Source: Janthinobacterium sp. UMAB-56 | Lineage (GTDB): Bacteria; Pseudomonadota; Gammaproteobacteria; Burkholderiales; Burkholderiaceae_D | Assembly (NCBI RefSeq): GCF_900095265.1 | Contig: NZ_LT607652.1 | Coordinates: 562,978 to 610,312, forward strand | Length of the DNA stretch: 47,335 nt | Direction: 5' to 3' | Shown here: positions 8,490 to 16,414 of the stretch, in pieces | Numbering within the stretch: position 1 is the first letter of the stretch | How the letters are laid out: each line of letters starts with the position of its first letter | Program-made: the position numbers and the translations under genes | Notes under the pieces: generated by a model | Told to the model about the DNA's origin: nothing | The model's database searches: none | What the model saw: the letters and a program-made list of their open reading frames with translations, nothing else

Positions 8490-9484
8490 CAGCGGCCCAC
8501 CTGGCGCTTTTCCAGGCGCACGTAGGATGGCGCCTCGGCTTCCGCCTGGGCCATGCCATCCTGCAAGATGGTTTGCACCACGTAGCGGGGGCGGGCGCGC
8601 ACTTGCTGGAAGATGCGTCCCACGTATTCGCCGACCAGGCCGATGCCGAACAGGATCACGCCCATGAAGAAGAAGGCGATGGCGAACAGGGTGAACACGC
8701 CTTCGGCTTCCGCGCCCAGCAGGAAGCGGCGTACCAGCAGGAAAATCACCAGCAATGCCGAGCCCAGCGACATCGCCATGCCCAGCATGGAAAAGATTTG
8801 CAGGGGAATCAGCGAAAAGCCCGTGACCAGGTCGAAATTGAGGCGGATCAGGCTGTACAGCGAGTATTTTGACTCGCCGGCAGCCCGTTCCTCGTGTTCG
8901 ACGGTAATTTCCGTCGGCTTGCGGGCGAACGTGTAGGCCAGGGCGGGCACGAAGGTGTTGACTTCGGCGCACTGGTTGACCAGATCGATCACATTGCGGC
9001 CGTACGCGCGCAGCATGTTGCCCTGGTCGGTAATCTTGATGTTGGTGATGCGCTCGCGCAGGCGGTTCATCATCTTCGATGCCAGGGTGCGCCAGGCGGA
9101 ATCTTGCCGCTTGCGCCGGATCGAGCCCACGTAATCGTAGCCTTCGCGCATCTTCGCCACCAGGTTGCCGATTTCTTCGGGCGGGTTCTGCAGGTCGGCG
9201 TCGAGCGTGACCATGATTTGCCCGCGCGAAGCTTCGAAGCCGGCCAGGATGGCCATGTGCTGGCCGTAATTGCCGTTAAACAAGATCACGCGCGTGACGT
9301 CGGGGCGCTGGCGGAACTGTTCCGCCAGGATGGCCACCGAATTGTCGCGGCTGCCATCATTGATGAAGAGGATTTCATAGCTCGTCTGCAAGGCATCGAG
9401 GGCCGGATACAGGCGGGCGAACAGGCTGGCGAGGCCATCTTGCTCGTTGTAGATCGGAATGATAATGGACAGTTCAGGTTTCAT
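8489..9484 (-). CDS. arnC: ArnC: undecaprenyl-phosphate Ara4FN transferase
   Basis: ArnC is an inner-membrane family 2 glycosyltransferase that moves formylated L-Ara4N from UDP to undecaprenyl phosphate on the cytoplasmic face. The 331-residue protein starts with the GT2 fold (IIIPIYNEQDG), has INDGSRD at 41-47 and the DAD metal site at 95-97 followed by LQNPPEE. It ends with two hydrophobic helices near 230-255 and 268-292 that anchor it. It lies 11 bases after arnB, and its stop codon overlaps the start of the formyltransferase gene. Related dolichol-phosphate mannosyltransferases look similar; the operon settles the role. Confidence 0.92.
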   Translation of the reverse strand: MKPELSIIIPIYNEQDGLASLFARLYPALDALQTSYEILFINDGSRDNSVAILAEQFRQRPDVTRVILFNGNYGQHMAILAGFEASRGQIMVTLDADLQNPPEEIGNLVAKMREGYDYVGSIRRKRQDSAWRTLASKMMNRLRERITNIKITDQGNMLRAYGRNVIDLVNQCAEVNTFVPALAYTFARKPTEITVEHEERAAGESKYSLYSLIRLNFDLVTGFSLIPLQIFSMLGMAMSLGSALLVIFLLVRRFLLGAEAEGVFTLFAIAFFFMGVILFGIGLVGEYVGRIFQQVRARPRYVVQTILQDGMAQAEAEAPSYVRLEKRQVGR

Positions 9485-9495
9485 CGGCGCGCTGC

Positions 9496-10632
9496 TTATT
9501 TGATGAGTATGGATTTGACGGTGGCGACGGCGCGTTCCACGTCTTGTGTCGTCATGGCGTAGAACATCGGCAAGGTCACGGTCAGGCGGCCGATCTTTTC
9601 CGAGACGGGGAACATGCCTTCGGTAAAGCCGCGTTCGCGGTACATGGTAAACAGGTGGATCGGTGCGTAATGATAGCCCGTTCCCACGTTTTGCTGCGCC
9701 ATTTGCTGCATGAAGGCGGCGCGCGTGCCGGGGCCATTGTCGGGCAGGATGATCTGGAACAGATGCCAGTTGCTGTTTTCAAAGTCTTGCACGGGCAGCT
9801 GGGCGCCGCTCTGCGCTTCGAAGTCGCTGCCGAACTGCGCGAAATAGTGGCGTGCCAGCGCGCGGCGGTGGGACGTGATCGCATCGATATTGGCGAACTG
9901 GCCCAGGCCGATGGCGGCCATGATGTCGCTCATGTTGTATTTGCCGCCCAGCACATCGACGTCGATGCCGTCGACGCCGCTGCGCGTCACGCCTTGCAGC
10001 CGGTATTTCTCGGCCAGCCTGGCTTCTTCCAGGTTGTTCAGGACGAGGCAGCCGCCTTCGCCCGTGGTGATGTTCTTGTTGGCCTGGAAGCTGAACGAGA
10101 CGAAGTCGCCAAACGCGCCGATGCGTTTGCCCTTCCAGGTGGAGCCGAATGCTTGCGCCGCGTCTTCCACGACGCGCAAATTGTACTTTTCAGCAATCGC
10201 GTACAGGCGGTCCATGTCGACGGGCAAGCCGGACAGATAGACGGGGATGATGGCTTTCGTACGCGGGGTGATGGCCGCTTCCAGCTTGTCGAGGTCAATA
10301 TTGCGCGTGACGGGGTCGATGTCGGCAAACACGGGCGTGGCACCGACTTCGATGATGACGTTGGCCGTCGCTACCCACGACACGGGCGTGGTGATGACTT
10401 CGTCGCCGGGCTTGACACCGGCGATGCGCAGCGCGATTTCCATGGTGCACGTGCCCGAATTGAAGGTACGCACTGGGCGCCCGCCGAAATACTCGGACAG
10501 CTGGGCTTCGAATGCTTGCACTTTCGGGCCGCTGGTGATCCAGCCCGAGCGCAGCACTTCGCCGACGGCGGCGATGGTTGCTTCATCGATGGTGGGTTTG
10601 GAAAATGGCAAAAAGGGCAGGGTAGAGGTCAT
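9496..10632 (-). CDS. arnB: ArnB: UDP-Ara4O aminotransferase
   Basis: ArnB transfers an amino group from glutamate to UDP-Ara4O, forming UDP-L-Ara4N, with pyridoxal phosphate as cofactor. The 378-residue protein belongs to the DegT/DnrJ/EryC1 aminotransferases: Lys186 in SFQANKNITTGEGG is the Schiff-base lysine and Asp157 in VVEDAAQAFG contacts the cofactor ring nitrogen. The ATG at 10632 is preferred; an in-frame TTG nine bases upstream would add three residues. A 201-base gap separates it from arnT, so a promoter of its own is possible, and it heads the tightly packed arnB-arnC-arnA-arnA-arnD series. Confidence 0.92.
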   Translation of the reverse strand: MTSTLPFLPFSKPTIDEATIAAVGEVLRSGWITSGPKVQAFEAQLSEYFGGRPVRTFNSGTCTMEIALRIAGVKPGDEVITTPVSWVATANVIIEVGATPVFADIDPVTRNIDLDKLEAAITPRTKAIIPVYLSGLPVDMDRLYAIAEKYNLRVVEDAAQAFGSTWKGKRIGAFGDFVSFSFQANKNITTGEGGCLVLNNLEEARLAEKYRLQGVTRSGVDGIDVDVLGGKYNMSDIMAAIGLGQFANIDAITSHRRALARHYFAQFGSDFEAQSGAQLPVQDFENSNWHLFQIILPDNGPGTRAAFMQQMAQQNVGTGYHYAPIHLFTMYRERGFTEGMFPVSEKIGRLTVTLPMFYAMTTQDVERAVATVKSILIK

Positions 10633-10833
10633 GGGGCGCAATTCTTGGATCGGTATTGTGTCAGTGTATCGGTGTCGCCGAGGCTGCCAGCGCGCTCGAA
10701 AGCCGCCGGCAGGCGTGGCTATTTTATATCGTCAGTATGGCGGCGTAGCCGGTTCAGCGGTGAAAAATCCTGCTGGTGCGGGGGCGGGGCTGGCAGGGAC
10801 GCGCTCCGTGCTGCCTCGCGCCCCTGTCAATAT

Positions 10834-12507
10834 TTATTTGTTGGCAATGACCATGCGGCGCGCATCTGCAGCGATCACACGCATGGGCACGCCACGCACT
10901 TGCAATTCCTTGTAACGGTCCAGGCTGATAATGGCCATGTCGCGCACGCCCGCGTTGGCATCGTTCGTCCACTGGGTGATGAAAGGCTCGATGCTCGGGA
11001 TGGACAGTTCGGGCTGCTGTTTCAGGCCAAACGTGAACTCATCCCAGTAATCGACGAGGATCACGGGCCGCTGCAGATAATACGTCAGCGACTGTTCATA
11101 GATGCCGACCGAATAGAGCTTGGTATCGGCCGTCAGTTCGGCCTGGATCTGCGGCAGCATGTCGGTGCCTGCGCGGTTCTGGCCATACAGTTCGGAGCCG
11201 GCCAGGATGCAGTGCGTGGCCAGGAAGCCGGCGCCGGCGATGGTCAGCACCGTCATGTCGCGGCGCAACTGGCGCGCATGCAGCAAGGCCAGGGCACCGC
11301 CGGCCAGGGCGAAGAAGCCGGCCGCCATCAGCCATGGCTGGTAGCCCTTGAGCGCGGTCAAGGCTTGCGCGTCGCGCGCGCTGGCCTTGCCGAAGGCGAT
11401 CGGTCCGCCGATCAGGATGGCCGCGCCCAGCAGGCACAGCAGGCCGGCGGCGAACAGGCGCTGGCGGCGCGAGGCCGATTCCAGGTACAGCGCCACCAGC
11501 AGCGCCAGCGCAGGGAAGATGGGCACGATATAGCCAGGCAGCTTCGAGGTCGAATAGCTGAAGAAGAAGAAAATGAAGACGGCCCAGACCAGCAGCATCA
11601 AGCGGGGCTGGAAAGCGCCTTCCTGGCGCTTGAAGGCAGCGGCCAGGCTTTGCGGCAGCACGCCTATCCAGGGCAGGATGCCGGGAATGAGCAGCACCAG
11701 GAAGTAGTACCAGGCGCCTTCGCGCTTGTGTCCCTTCATCAGGAAGCGCTGAAAATGTTCGTGGATGAAGAAGAAGTGCGGCTGTTCCGGATTGCGCAGG
11801 GCGACCAGCACGAACCAGGGCGTGGCGACGGCAAAGAACAGCAGCAAGCCCTTGACCAGGTGCAAACGCGTCCAGATGCGCCAGTCGCGCGCGCACAGCG
11901 AATACAGCACCAGCACGGCGCCCGGCAGCACGATGCCGATCAGGCCCTTGGCCAGCACGGCCAGCGCCATGGCGGCCCAGCAGACCAGCATCCAGTTGCG
12001 CCGTTCCAGCGCCGTGGCGTCGTCGCGCTGGGCGATCAGCAGGCTGCACAGGGTCAGGGCCATCATGCCGGACAGGCCCATGTCCAGTGAATTGATCTGG
12101 CCGGAAGCGAGCCAGAACAGGCTGGACGCCAGTACCAGGCCCGCATACAAGCCCACGCGCGGGCCGAACACTTTCTTGCCCGCGTAGGCCGTCATGCACA
12201 CGCCGAGGATGCCGCACAGGCCAGTCCACAAACGGGCTTGCCATTCGCCCAGGCCGAAAGCGGCGAAGGTCAGCGCATTCATCCAGGTTTGCAGCGGCGG
12301 CTTTTCAAAGTACTTGATGCCGTTCAGGCGCGTGGTGATCCAGTCGCCCGTGGCGAACATTTCGCGCGCCATCTCGGCGTAGCGGCCCTCGTCGGGCGGA
12401 ACCAAAGTGCGCGCGCCCAGTGCATACAGGGTGACGACGATGAAGATGCCTAGCAGGGACCACATCAGCACCCGGGAAGAGTGCAGCTCGTTGACATTGA
12501 TTTTCAT
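10834..12507 (-). CDS. arnT: ArnT: lipid A L-Ara4N transferase (PMT family)
   Basis: ArnT is an inner-membrane GT-C enzyme that moves L-Ara4N from undecaprenyl phosphate onto lipid A phosphates at the periplasmic face. This lowers surface negative charge and gives polymyxin and antimicrobial-peptide resistance. The 557-residue protein has a dozen or so hydrophobic helices. After the first comes the periplasmic loop VPPDEGRYAEMAREM, carrying the acidic catalytic residues of PMT enzymes, followed by YFEKPPLQTW. The C-terminal 130 residues form a soluble periplasmic domain. Its ATG overlaps the stop of the DUF498 gene by four bases (ATGA). It could also be another PMT-family transferase, but the adjacent arnBCAD genes make ArnT the clear reading. 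Confidence 0.92.
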   Translation of the reverse strand: MKINVNELHSSRVLMWSLLGIFIVVTLYALGARTLVPPDEGRYAEMAREMFATGDWITTRLNGIKYFEKPPLQTWMNALTFAAFGLGEWQARLWTGLCGILGVCMTAYAGKKVFGPRVGLYAGLVLASSLFWLASGQINSLDMGLSGMMALTLCSLLIAQRDDATALERRNWMLVCWAAMALAVLAKGLIGIVLPGAVLVLYSLCARDWRIWTRLHLVKGLLLFFAVATPWFVLVALRNPEQPHFFFIHEHFQRFLMKGHKREGAWYYFLVLLIPGILPWIGVLPQSLAAAFKRQEGAFQPRLMLLVWAVFIFFFFSYSTSKLPGYIVPIFPALALLVALYLESASRRQRLFAAGLLCLLGAAILIGGPIAFGKASARDAQALTALKGYQPWLMAAGFFALAGGALALLHARQLRRDMTVLTIAGAGFLATHCILAGSELYGQNRAGTDMLPQIQAELTADTKLYSVGIYEQSLTYYLQRPVILVDYWDEFTFGLKQQPELSIPSIEPFITQWTNDANAGVRDMAIISLDRYKELQVRGVPMRVIAADARRMVIANK

Positions 12508-12896
12508 GCAGCGCTGCCTGCGCCAGGCGCCAGGATCAGGGCCAGGGTGACCTTGCGGCCTTCACCCATCAGGATGTTATAAGTGCGGCAGGCTGCCTGG
12601 CTATCCATGCATTCGACGCCGATGCGGCGCATGGTCAGCGCTGCCGTCAGCTTCGGATGCACGAAACGCTGGCGCTCGCCCGTGCCAAGGATGACTACGT
12701 CGGGCGCGTCGGCCAGGATTTGCGCGAAATGCGCCTCGGTCAATTCTTCGAAACTGCCCACCTCCCATGCCCGTGGTGGCATTTCCGGCATGACGATCAG
12801 GCTATAGTTGTACGGTTGGGCATTGATCTCGACGCCGTTTTCGTCATAGCCGGTGACAGTCTGGTATTGTTGGGTGCTGCTGGCATGGAGTTTCAT
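12504..12896 (-). CDS. Mth938-like / DUF498 domain protein
   Basis: A 130-residue soluble protein of the Mth938/DUF498 family (relatives include mitochondrial NDUFAF3), whose bacterial role is unclear. The typical core is visible: YNYSLIVMPEM, then PDVVILGTGERQRFVHPKL, and IGVECMDSQAACRTYNIL near the end. The ATG at 12896 starts the conserved region; the frame is open for 62 codons further upstream but that part is Arg/Ala-rich and unlike the family. The stop overlaps the arnT start by four bases, so arnT translation is likely coupled to this gene. That makes it the first gene of an arnT operon, and suggests but does not prove a link to envelope modification. Confidence 0.85.
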   Translation of the reverse strand: MKLHASSTQQYQTVTGYDENGVEINAQPYNYSLIVMPEMPPRAWEVGSFEELTEAHFAQILADAPDVVILGTGERQRFVHPKLTAALTMRRIGVECMDSQAACRTYNILMGEGRKVTLALILAPGAGSAA

Positions 12897-13179
12897 GGCG
12901 ATATCGGGGGGCTGGTCGTGTCGGTTGATCGGTGCGCGCGCGGCCAAACTGCGTGCCGCGGCCAAGGGCGCAAGCATGCCATAAATGACAGAAAAGAGCG
13001 ACTGAAAAGCAACATCCCTTCCAAATTGCAATGTTCGGCGCCACATTGGCGATGCCATGCCTGCGCCATGGTAATGCTGCAAGATTAAGGGAAGATGAAG
13101 ATGGCGCCCGCCCGATTCTCGTCCGGATGCGGCGGCGTGGCAGAATCGGCGTCAAATGCTGGGGTTCGCCATGTTTAAT

Positions 13180-13209
13180 TTGATAAAATGGCTTGTTTTC
13201 GGCGAGAAT
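13180..13209 (+). promoter_or_regulatory. Candidate sigma-70 promoter of alaA
   Basis: TTGATA at 13180-13185 and GAGAAT at 13204-13209 lie 18 bases apart, about 115 bases ahead of alaA. The -35 matches five of six consensus bases and the -10 four of six. The spacer contains the first copy of an 11-base direct repeat, so a bound protein could act on this promoter. Confidence 0.45.
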
Positions 13210-13220
13210 GCTTGTTTTCG
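13191..13220 (+). repeat. Direct repeat GCTTGTTTTCG x2 at the alaA promoter
   Basis: The 11-base sequence GCTTGTTTTCG occurs at 13191-13201 and again at 13210-13220, 19 bases start to start, close to two helical turns. One copy lies in the promoter spacer and the other just after the -10 box, suitable for a regulator bound to one face of the DNA. The regulator is unknown. Confidence 0.5.
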
Positions 13221-13322
13221 CCTTGCAGTCTTTCGCATCGCAGTTTCACGGGTTCATAGTTCTGGCGCGGCTACCATGCTGCAAGTTCTGCTCACCGCGC
13301 CGCATCACGACAGGGATTTATT

Positions 13323-14552
13323 TTGCGACCGATTCAGAAATCGAATAAATTGGCGGACGTCTGCTACGACATCCGCGGCCCGGTCCTGGAAAAATCCAGG
13401 CAAATGGAAGAAGAAGGGCACAAGATCACCAAGCTCAATATCGGCAACCTGGCCGTATTCGGCTTCGATCCGCCCGACGAGATCGTGCGCGACATGATGC
13501 TCAATCTGCAGAACGCGGCCGGCTATACGGATTCGAAAGGCATGTTCGCGCCGCGCAAGGCCGTCATGCACTACACGCAGAGCAAGAATATCGCCGGCGT
13601 GACCATCGATGACATTTACCTGGGTAATGGCGCTTCCGAACTGATCGTCATGGCGATGAACGCCCTGCTCAACAGTGGTGACGAAGTGCTGGTGCCGGCG
13701 CCCGACTATCCGCTGTGGACGGCCGCCGTCAGCCTGTCGGGCGGCAATCCGGTGCATTATGTGTGCGACGAGCGCAACGAGTGGTATCCTGACATCGAAG
13801 ACATGCGCCGCAAGATCACGCCGCAAACGAAAGCCATCGTCGTCATCAACCCGAACAACCCCACGGGTGCGCTGTACCCGGTTTCCGTGCTGCAGCAGAT
13901 CGTTGAACTGGCGCGCCAGCACCAGCTGATCATTTTCGCCGACGAAATCTACGACAAGGTGCTGTACGACGAGGCCGAGCACGTGTCTATCGCCTCGCTG
14001 GCCGACGACGTCCTGTTCATCACCATGAACGGCCTGTCGAAGAATTACCGCTCCTGCGGCTACCGTTCCGGCTGGATGGTGGTCTCGGGTGAAAAGCGCC
14101 ACGCAAAAGATTACATCGAGGGCCTCAACATGCTGGCCTCGATGCGGCTATGCGCCAACGCGCCGGGGCAGTTTGCCATCCAGACGGCGTTAGGCGGCTA
14201 CCAGAGCATACAAGACCTGGTGGGGCCCGGCGGGCGCCTGTTGAAACAGCGCGACCTGGCGCACAAGCTGCTGACCGATATTCCGGGCGTCACCTGTGTC
14301 AAGCCGAAGGCCGCGCTGTACATGTTCCCGCGCCTGGACCCGGAGATCTATCCGATCGCCGACGACCAGCAGTTTGCCTATGAATTACTGGCTGAAGCGA
14401 AGGTACTGATCGTGCAGGGCACGGGGTTCAACTGGATCGCGCCCGACCATTTCCGTGTCGTCTTCCTGCCCAACTCCGATGACCTGACCGAGGCCATGGG
14501 GCGCATCGCGCGCTTCCTCGAAGGTTACCGCAAGCGTCACGGCCGGGCCTGA
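13323..14552 (+). CDS. alaA: AlaA-like alanine/glutamate-pyruvate aminotransferase
   Basis: A 409-residue class I PLP-dependent aminotransferase that matches E. coli AlaA (YfbQ) along its whole length, converting pyruvate and glutamate to alanine and 2-oxoglutarate. Signature stretches include VCYDIRGPVL near the start, PAPDYPLWTAAVSLSGG, INPNNPTGA, FADEIYDKVLYD and the Schiff-base lysine (about Lys240) in NGLSKNYRSCGYRSGW. The start is TTG at 13323: AGGGA lies six bases upstream, and MRPIQKSNKL corresponds to the conserved N-terminus, so the rare start is well supported. It is followed after 89 bases by hom, with a stem-loop between them, and the two may share a transcript. A broader substrate range within the family is possible. 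Confidence 0.92.
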   Translation: MRPIQKSNKLADVCYDIRGPVLEKSRQMEEEGHKITKLNIGNLAVFGFDPPDEIVRDMMLNLQNAAGYTDSKGMFAPRKAVMHYTQSKNIAGVTIDDIYLGNGASELIVMAMNALLNSGDEVLVPAPDYPLWTAAVSLSGGNPVHYVCDERNEWYPDIEDMRRKITPQTKAIVVINPNNPTGALYPVSVLQQIVELARQHQLIIFADEIYDKVLYDEAEHVSIASLADDVLFITMNGLSKNYRSCGYRSGWMVVSGEKRHAKDYIEGLNMLASMRLCANAPGQFAIQTALGGYQSIQDLVGPGGRLLKQRDLAHKLLTDIPGVTCVKPKAALYMFPRLDPEIYPIADDQQFAYELLAEAKVLIVQGTGFNWIAPDHFRVVFLPNSDDLTEAMGRIARFLEGYRKRHGRA

Positions 14553-14595
14553 ATCAGCCAGCAGCAGCAATCTCGATCAACCATACCGATCAACC

Positions 14596-14618
14596 TGGCG
14601 CCGCCCTAGGGGGCGCCA
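14596..14618 (+). repeat. Stem-loop between alaA and hom
   Basis: TGGCGCC at 14596-14602 pairs with GGCGCCA at 14612-14618, and the CCC/GGG inside can extend the stem past one bulged G. No T-run follows, so it is not a classical terminator. It lies about 24 bases before the hom start and could modulate read-through or mRNA stability. Confidence 0.55.
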
Positions 14619-14641
14619 CTTATGAGTAGTCAAGCACAACT

Positions 14642-15964
14642 ATGAAATCCATCAAGATCGGCCTGCTGGGCCTGGGCAATGTCGGTTACGGTACGTTCAG
14701 CGTCCTGAAACGCAACCAGGAAGAAATCAAGCGCCGCGCGGGTCGCGGCATTGAAGTCGTCGCCGTCGCCGTGCGCGACGTGGCGCGCGCCGAAGCGCTG
14801 GTCGCCGGCGCCTGCAAGGTCGTCAATGACCCCTACCTGATCGTCAACGATCCCGAGATCGATATCGTGGTCGAACTGATTGGCGGCTACGACCTGTCGA
14901 AAACCCTGGTGATGCAGGCCATTGCCAACGGCAAGCACGTGGTCACGGCCAACAAGGCCCTGCTGGCCGTGCACGGCAACGAAATCTTCGCCGCCGCCCA
15001 GGACAAGGGTGTGATGGTGGCCTTCGAAGCGGCTGTCGCGGGCGGCATTCCCATCATCAAGGCCTTGCGTGAAGGCTTGACGGCCAACCGCATCGAATGG
15101 ATCGCCGGCATCATCAACGGCACCACCAATTTCATCCTGTCCGAGATGCGCGACAAGGGCCTCGATTTCGCCACCGTGCTGAAACAGGCGCAGGAACTCG
15201 GTTACGCCGAAGCCGACCCCACCTTCGACATCGAAGGCGTCGACGCCGCGCACAAGGCCACCATCATGTCGGCCATCGCCTTCGGCATCCCGGTGCAGTT
15301 CGACAAGGCTTACGTGGAAGGCATCAGCAACCTCAATGCCGTCGACATCCGCTACGCCGAGCAGCTGGGCTACCGCATCAAGCTGCTGGGCATCACCAAG
15401 CGCGCCATCGTCAACGGCGTGGAAGGCATCGAGCTGCGCGTGCATCCGACCCTGATCCCGGCCAAGCGCCTGATCGCCAACGTGGAAGGCGCCATGAACG
15501 CGGTGCTGGTGCATGGCGACGCCGTCGGCGCCAGCCTGTATTCGGGCCGCGGTGCGGGCGCCGAGCCGACCGCTTCGTCGGTGATCGCCGACCTGGTCGA
15601 CATCACGCGCCTGGCCACGGCCGACCCGGAACACCGCGTGCCGCATCTGGCCTTCCAGCCGAACGCGATGACCAACATCGACATCCTGCCGATGTCGGAA
15701 ATCACCACTAGTTACTACCTGCGCATGCATGTGGCCGACCAGCCGGGCGTGCTGGCCGACCTGACGCGCATCCTGGCCGAACGCGGCATCTCAATCGACG
15801 CCATGCTGCAAAAAGAGCCGGCTGAAGGCGAGACGCATACGGACATCATCATGCTGACGCACCAGACGCAGGAAAAGAACGTCACGGCCGCCATCGAGAA
15901 GATGGAAGCGCTCGATAGCGTGGTGGGCACCGTCACCAAGATTCGCCTGGAAAACCTGAGCTGA
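14642..15964 (+). CDS. hom: Homoserine dehydrogenase
   Basis: Homoserine dehydrogenase reduces aspartate semialdehyde to homoserine with NAD(P)H, the branch step toward threonine and methionine. The 440-residue monofunctional enzyme has the cofactor motif GLGNVGYG at 10-17, the TANKALLA segment with a conserved lysine near 105, and the GIINGTTNFIL segment typical of the substrate-binding region. A C-terminal ACT domain (DQPGVLADLTRIL from about 365) probably confers feedback control by threonine. A strong terminator follows 20 bases after the stop. In many betaproteobacteria thrC follows hom; here it does not, so threonine synthase must be encoded elsewhere. Confidence 0.96.
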   Translation: MKSIKIGLLGLGNVGYGTFSVLKRNQEEIKRRAGRGIEVVAVAVRDVARAEALVAGACKVVNDPYLIVNDPEIDIVVELIGGYDLSKTLVMQAIANGKHVVTANKALLAVHGNEIFAAAQDKGVMVAFEAAVAGGIPIIKALREGLTANRIEWIAGIINGTTNFILSEMRDKGLDFATVLKQAQELGYAEADPTFDIEGVDAAHKATIMSAIAFGIPVQFDKAYVEGISNLNAVDIRYAEQLGYRIKLLGITKRAIVNGVEGIELRVHPTLIPAKRLIANVEGAMNAVLVHGDAVGASLYSGRGAGAEPTASSVIADLVDITRLATADPEHRVPHLAFQPNAMTNIDILPMSEITTSYYLRMHVADQPGVLADLTRILAERGISIDAMLQKEPAEGETHTDIIMLTHQTQEKNVTAAIEKMEALDSVVGTVTKIRLENLS

Positions 15965-15984
15965 GCGTTTTCAGTGATCCATGC

Positions 15985-16012
15985 AAAACGGCGCCTGCAG
16001 GCGCCGTTTTTT
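15985..16012. terminator. Intrinsic terminator after hom, usable in both directions
   Basis: CGGCGCC at 15989-15995 and GGCGCCG at 16000-16006 form a perfect 7-bp stem around a TGCA loop. AAAA precedes and TTTTTT follows, so the hairpin can end both hom and the convergent RraB-like gene. Confidence 0.92.
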
Positions 16013-16027
16013 CATGGCCAGACCGTC

Positions 16028-16393
16028 TTACAACTGTGGCACCTCGGGCGCGCCGACGGGGCCTACATCCATGCCGTCATAGCTTGCCAGCTGGTTTTCC
16101 TGCGCAAACGCCATCAGTTCGCCATTGCGCGCATGCAGGCTGTCGACGCCATGCACTTCGGCCTTTTCCACGTGCAGCACCCACACCGGGGCGGCGGCCA
16201 CATCATCGAGTTCGGGCTGGTACAGTTCCACCGGGCGGTAGCCCTGCAGCGCCAGCAAGGTGGCGGCCTGCTCCAGCGGCTCGGACGTGGGGTTGGTGAA
16301 GTAATAACCCCACAGCAACGGCTGGGACAAATCCCATGGCGCGTTCTCGGCGATATTGGCAAACAGTTCGCTTACATCTTCTTTGGTCATCAT
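16028..16393 (-). CDS. RraB-like (regulator of ribonuclease E activity B) domain protein
   Basis: A 121-residue acidic soluble protein resembling the RraB family, members of which bind RNase E and alter its activity. Visible family-like traits are the hydrophobic-aromatic segment WGYYFTNPT, the LLALQGYRPVEL stretch, and the C-terminal EYDGW-like element seen here as ASYDGMDVG, preceded by ARNGELMAFAQEN. Similarity is modest and judged by eye; DUF695-type proteins look alike. GGAAGG lies about nine bases before the first of two adjacent ATG codons. It converges on hom and lies 21 bases ahead of the start-distal end of the sensor kinase gene. Confidence 0.6.
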   Translation of the reverse strand: MMTKEDVSELFANIAENAPWDLSQPLLWGYYFTNPTSEPLEQAATLLALQGYRPVELYQPELDDVAAAPVWVLHVEKAEVHGVDSLHARNGELMAFAQENQLASYDGMDVGPVGAPEVPQL

Positions 16394-16414
16394 GGCGGTG
16401 CCTTCCTTAAAATC

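Larger units (their letters stand above)
12897..13322. other. Divergent intergenic region between DUF498-arnT and alaA
   Basis: About 430 bases without a credible gene. The right half holds the probable alaA promoter and an 11-base direct repeat, listed separately. The left half should hold the promoter of the DUF498-arnT unit, but I see no clear PmrA or PhoP box there. Confidence 0.55.

Noticed and set aside
9544..12090. 848-codon plus-strand frame opposite arnB and arnT
   Set aside because: Gln/His/Arg-rich with no recognisable domain; both opposite genes are certain.
12897..13082. N-terminal extension of the DUF498 protein
   Set aside because: The family begins at the ATG at 12896; the upstream codons look random.
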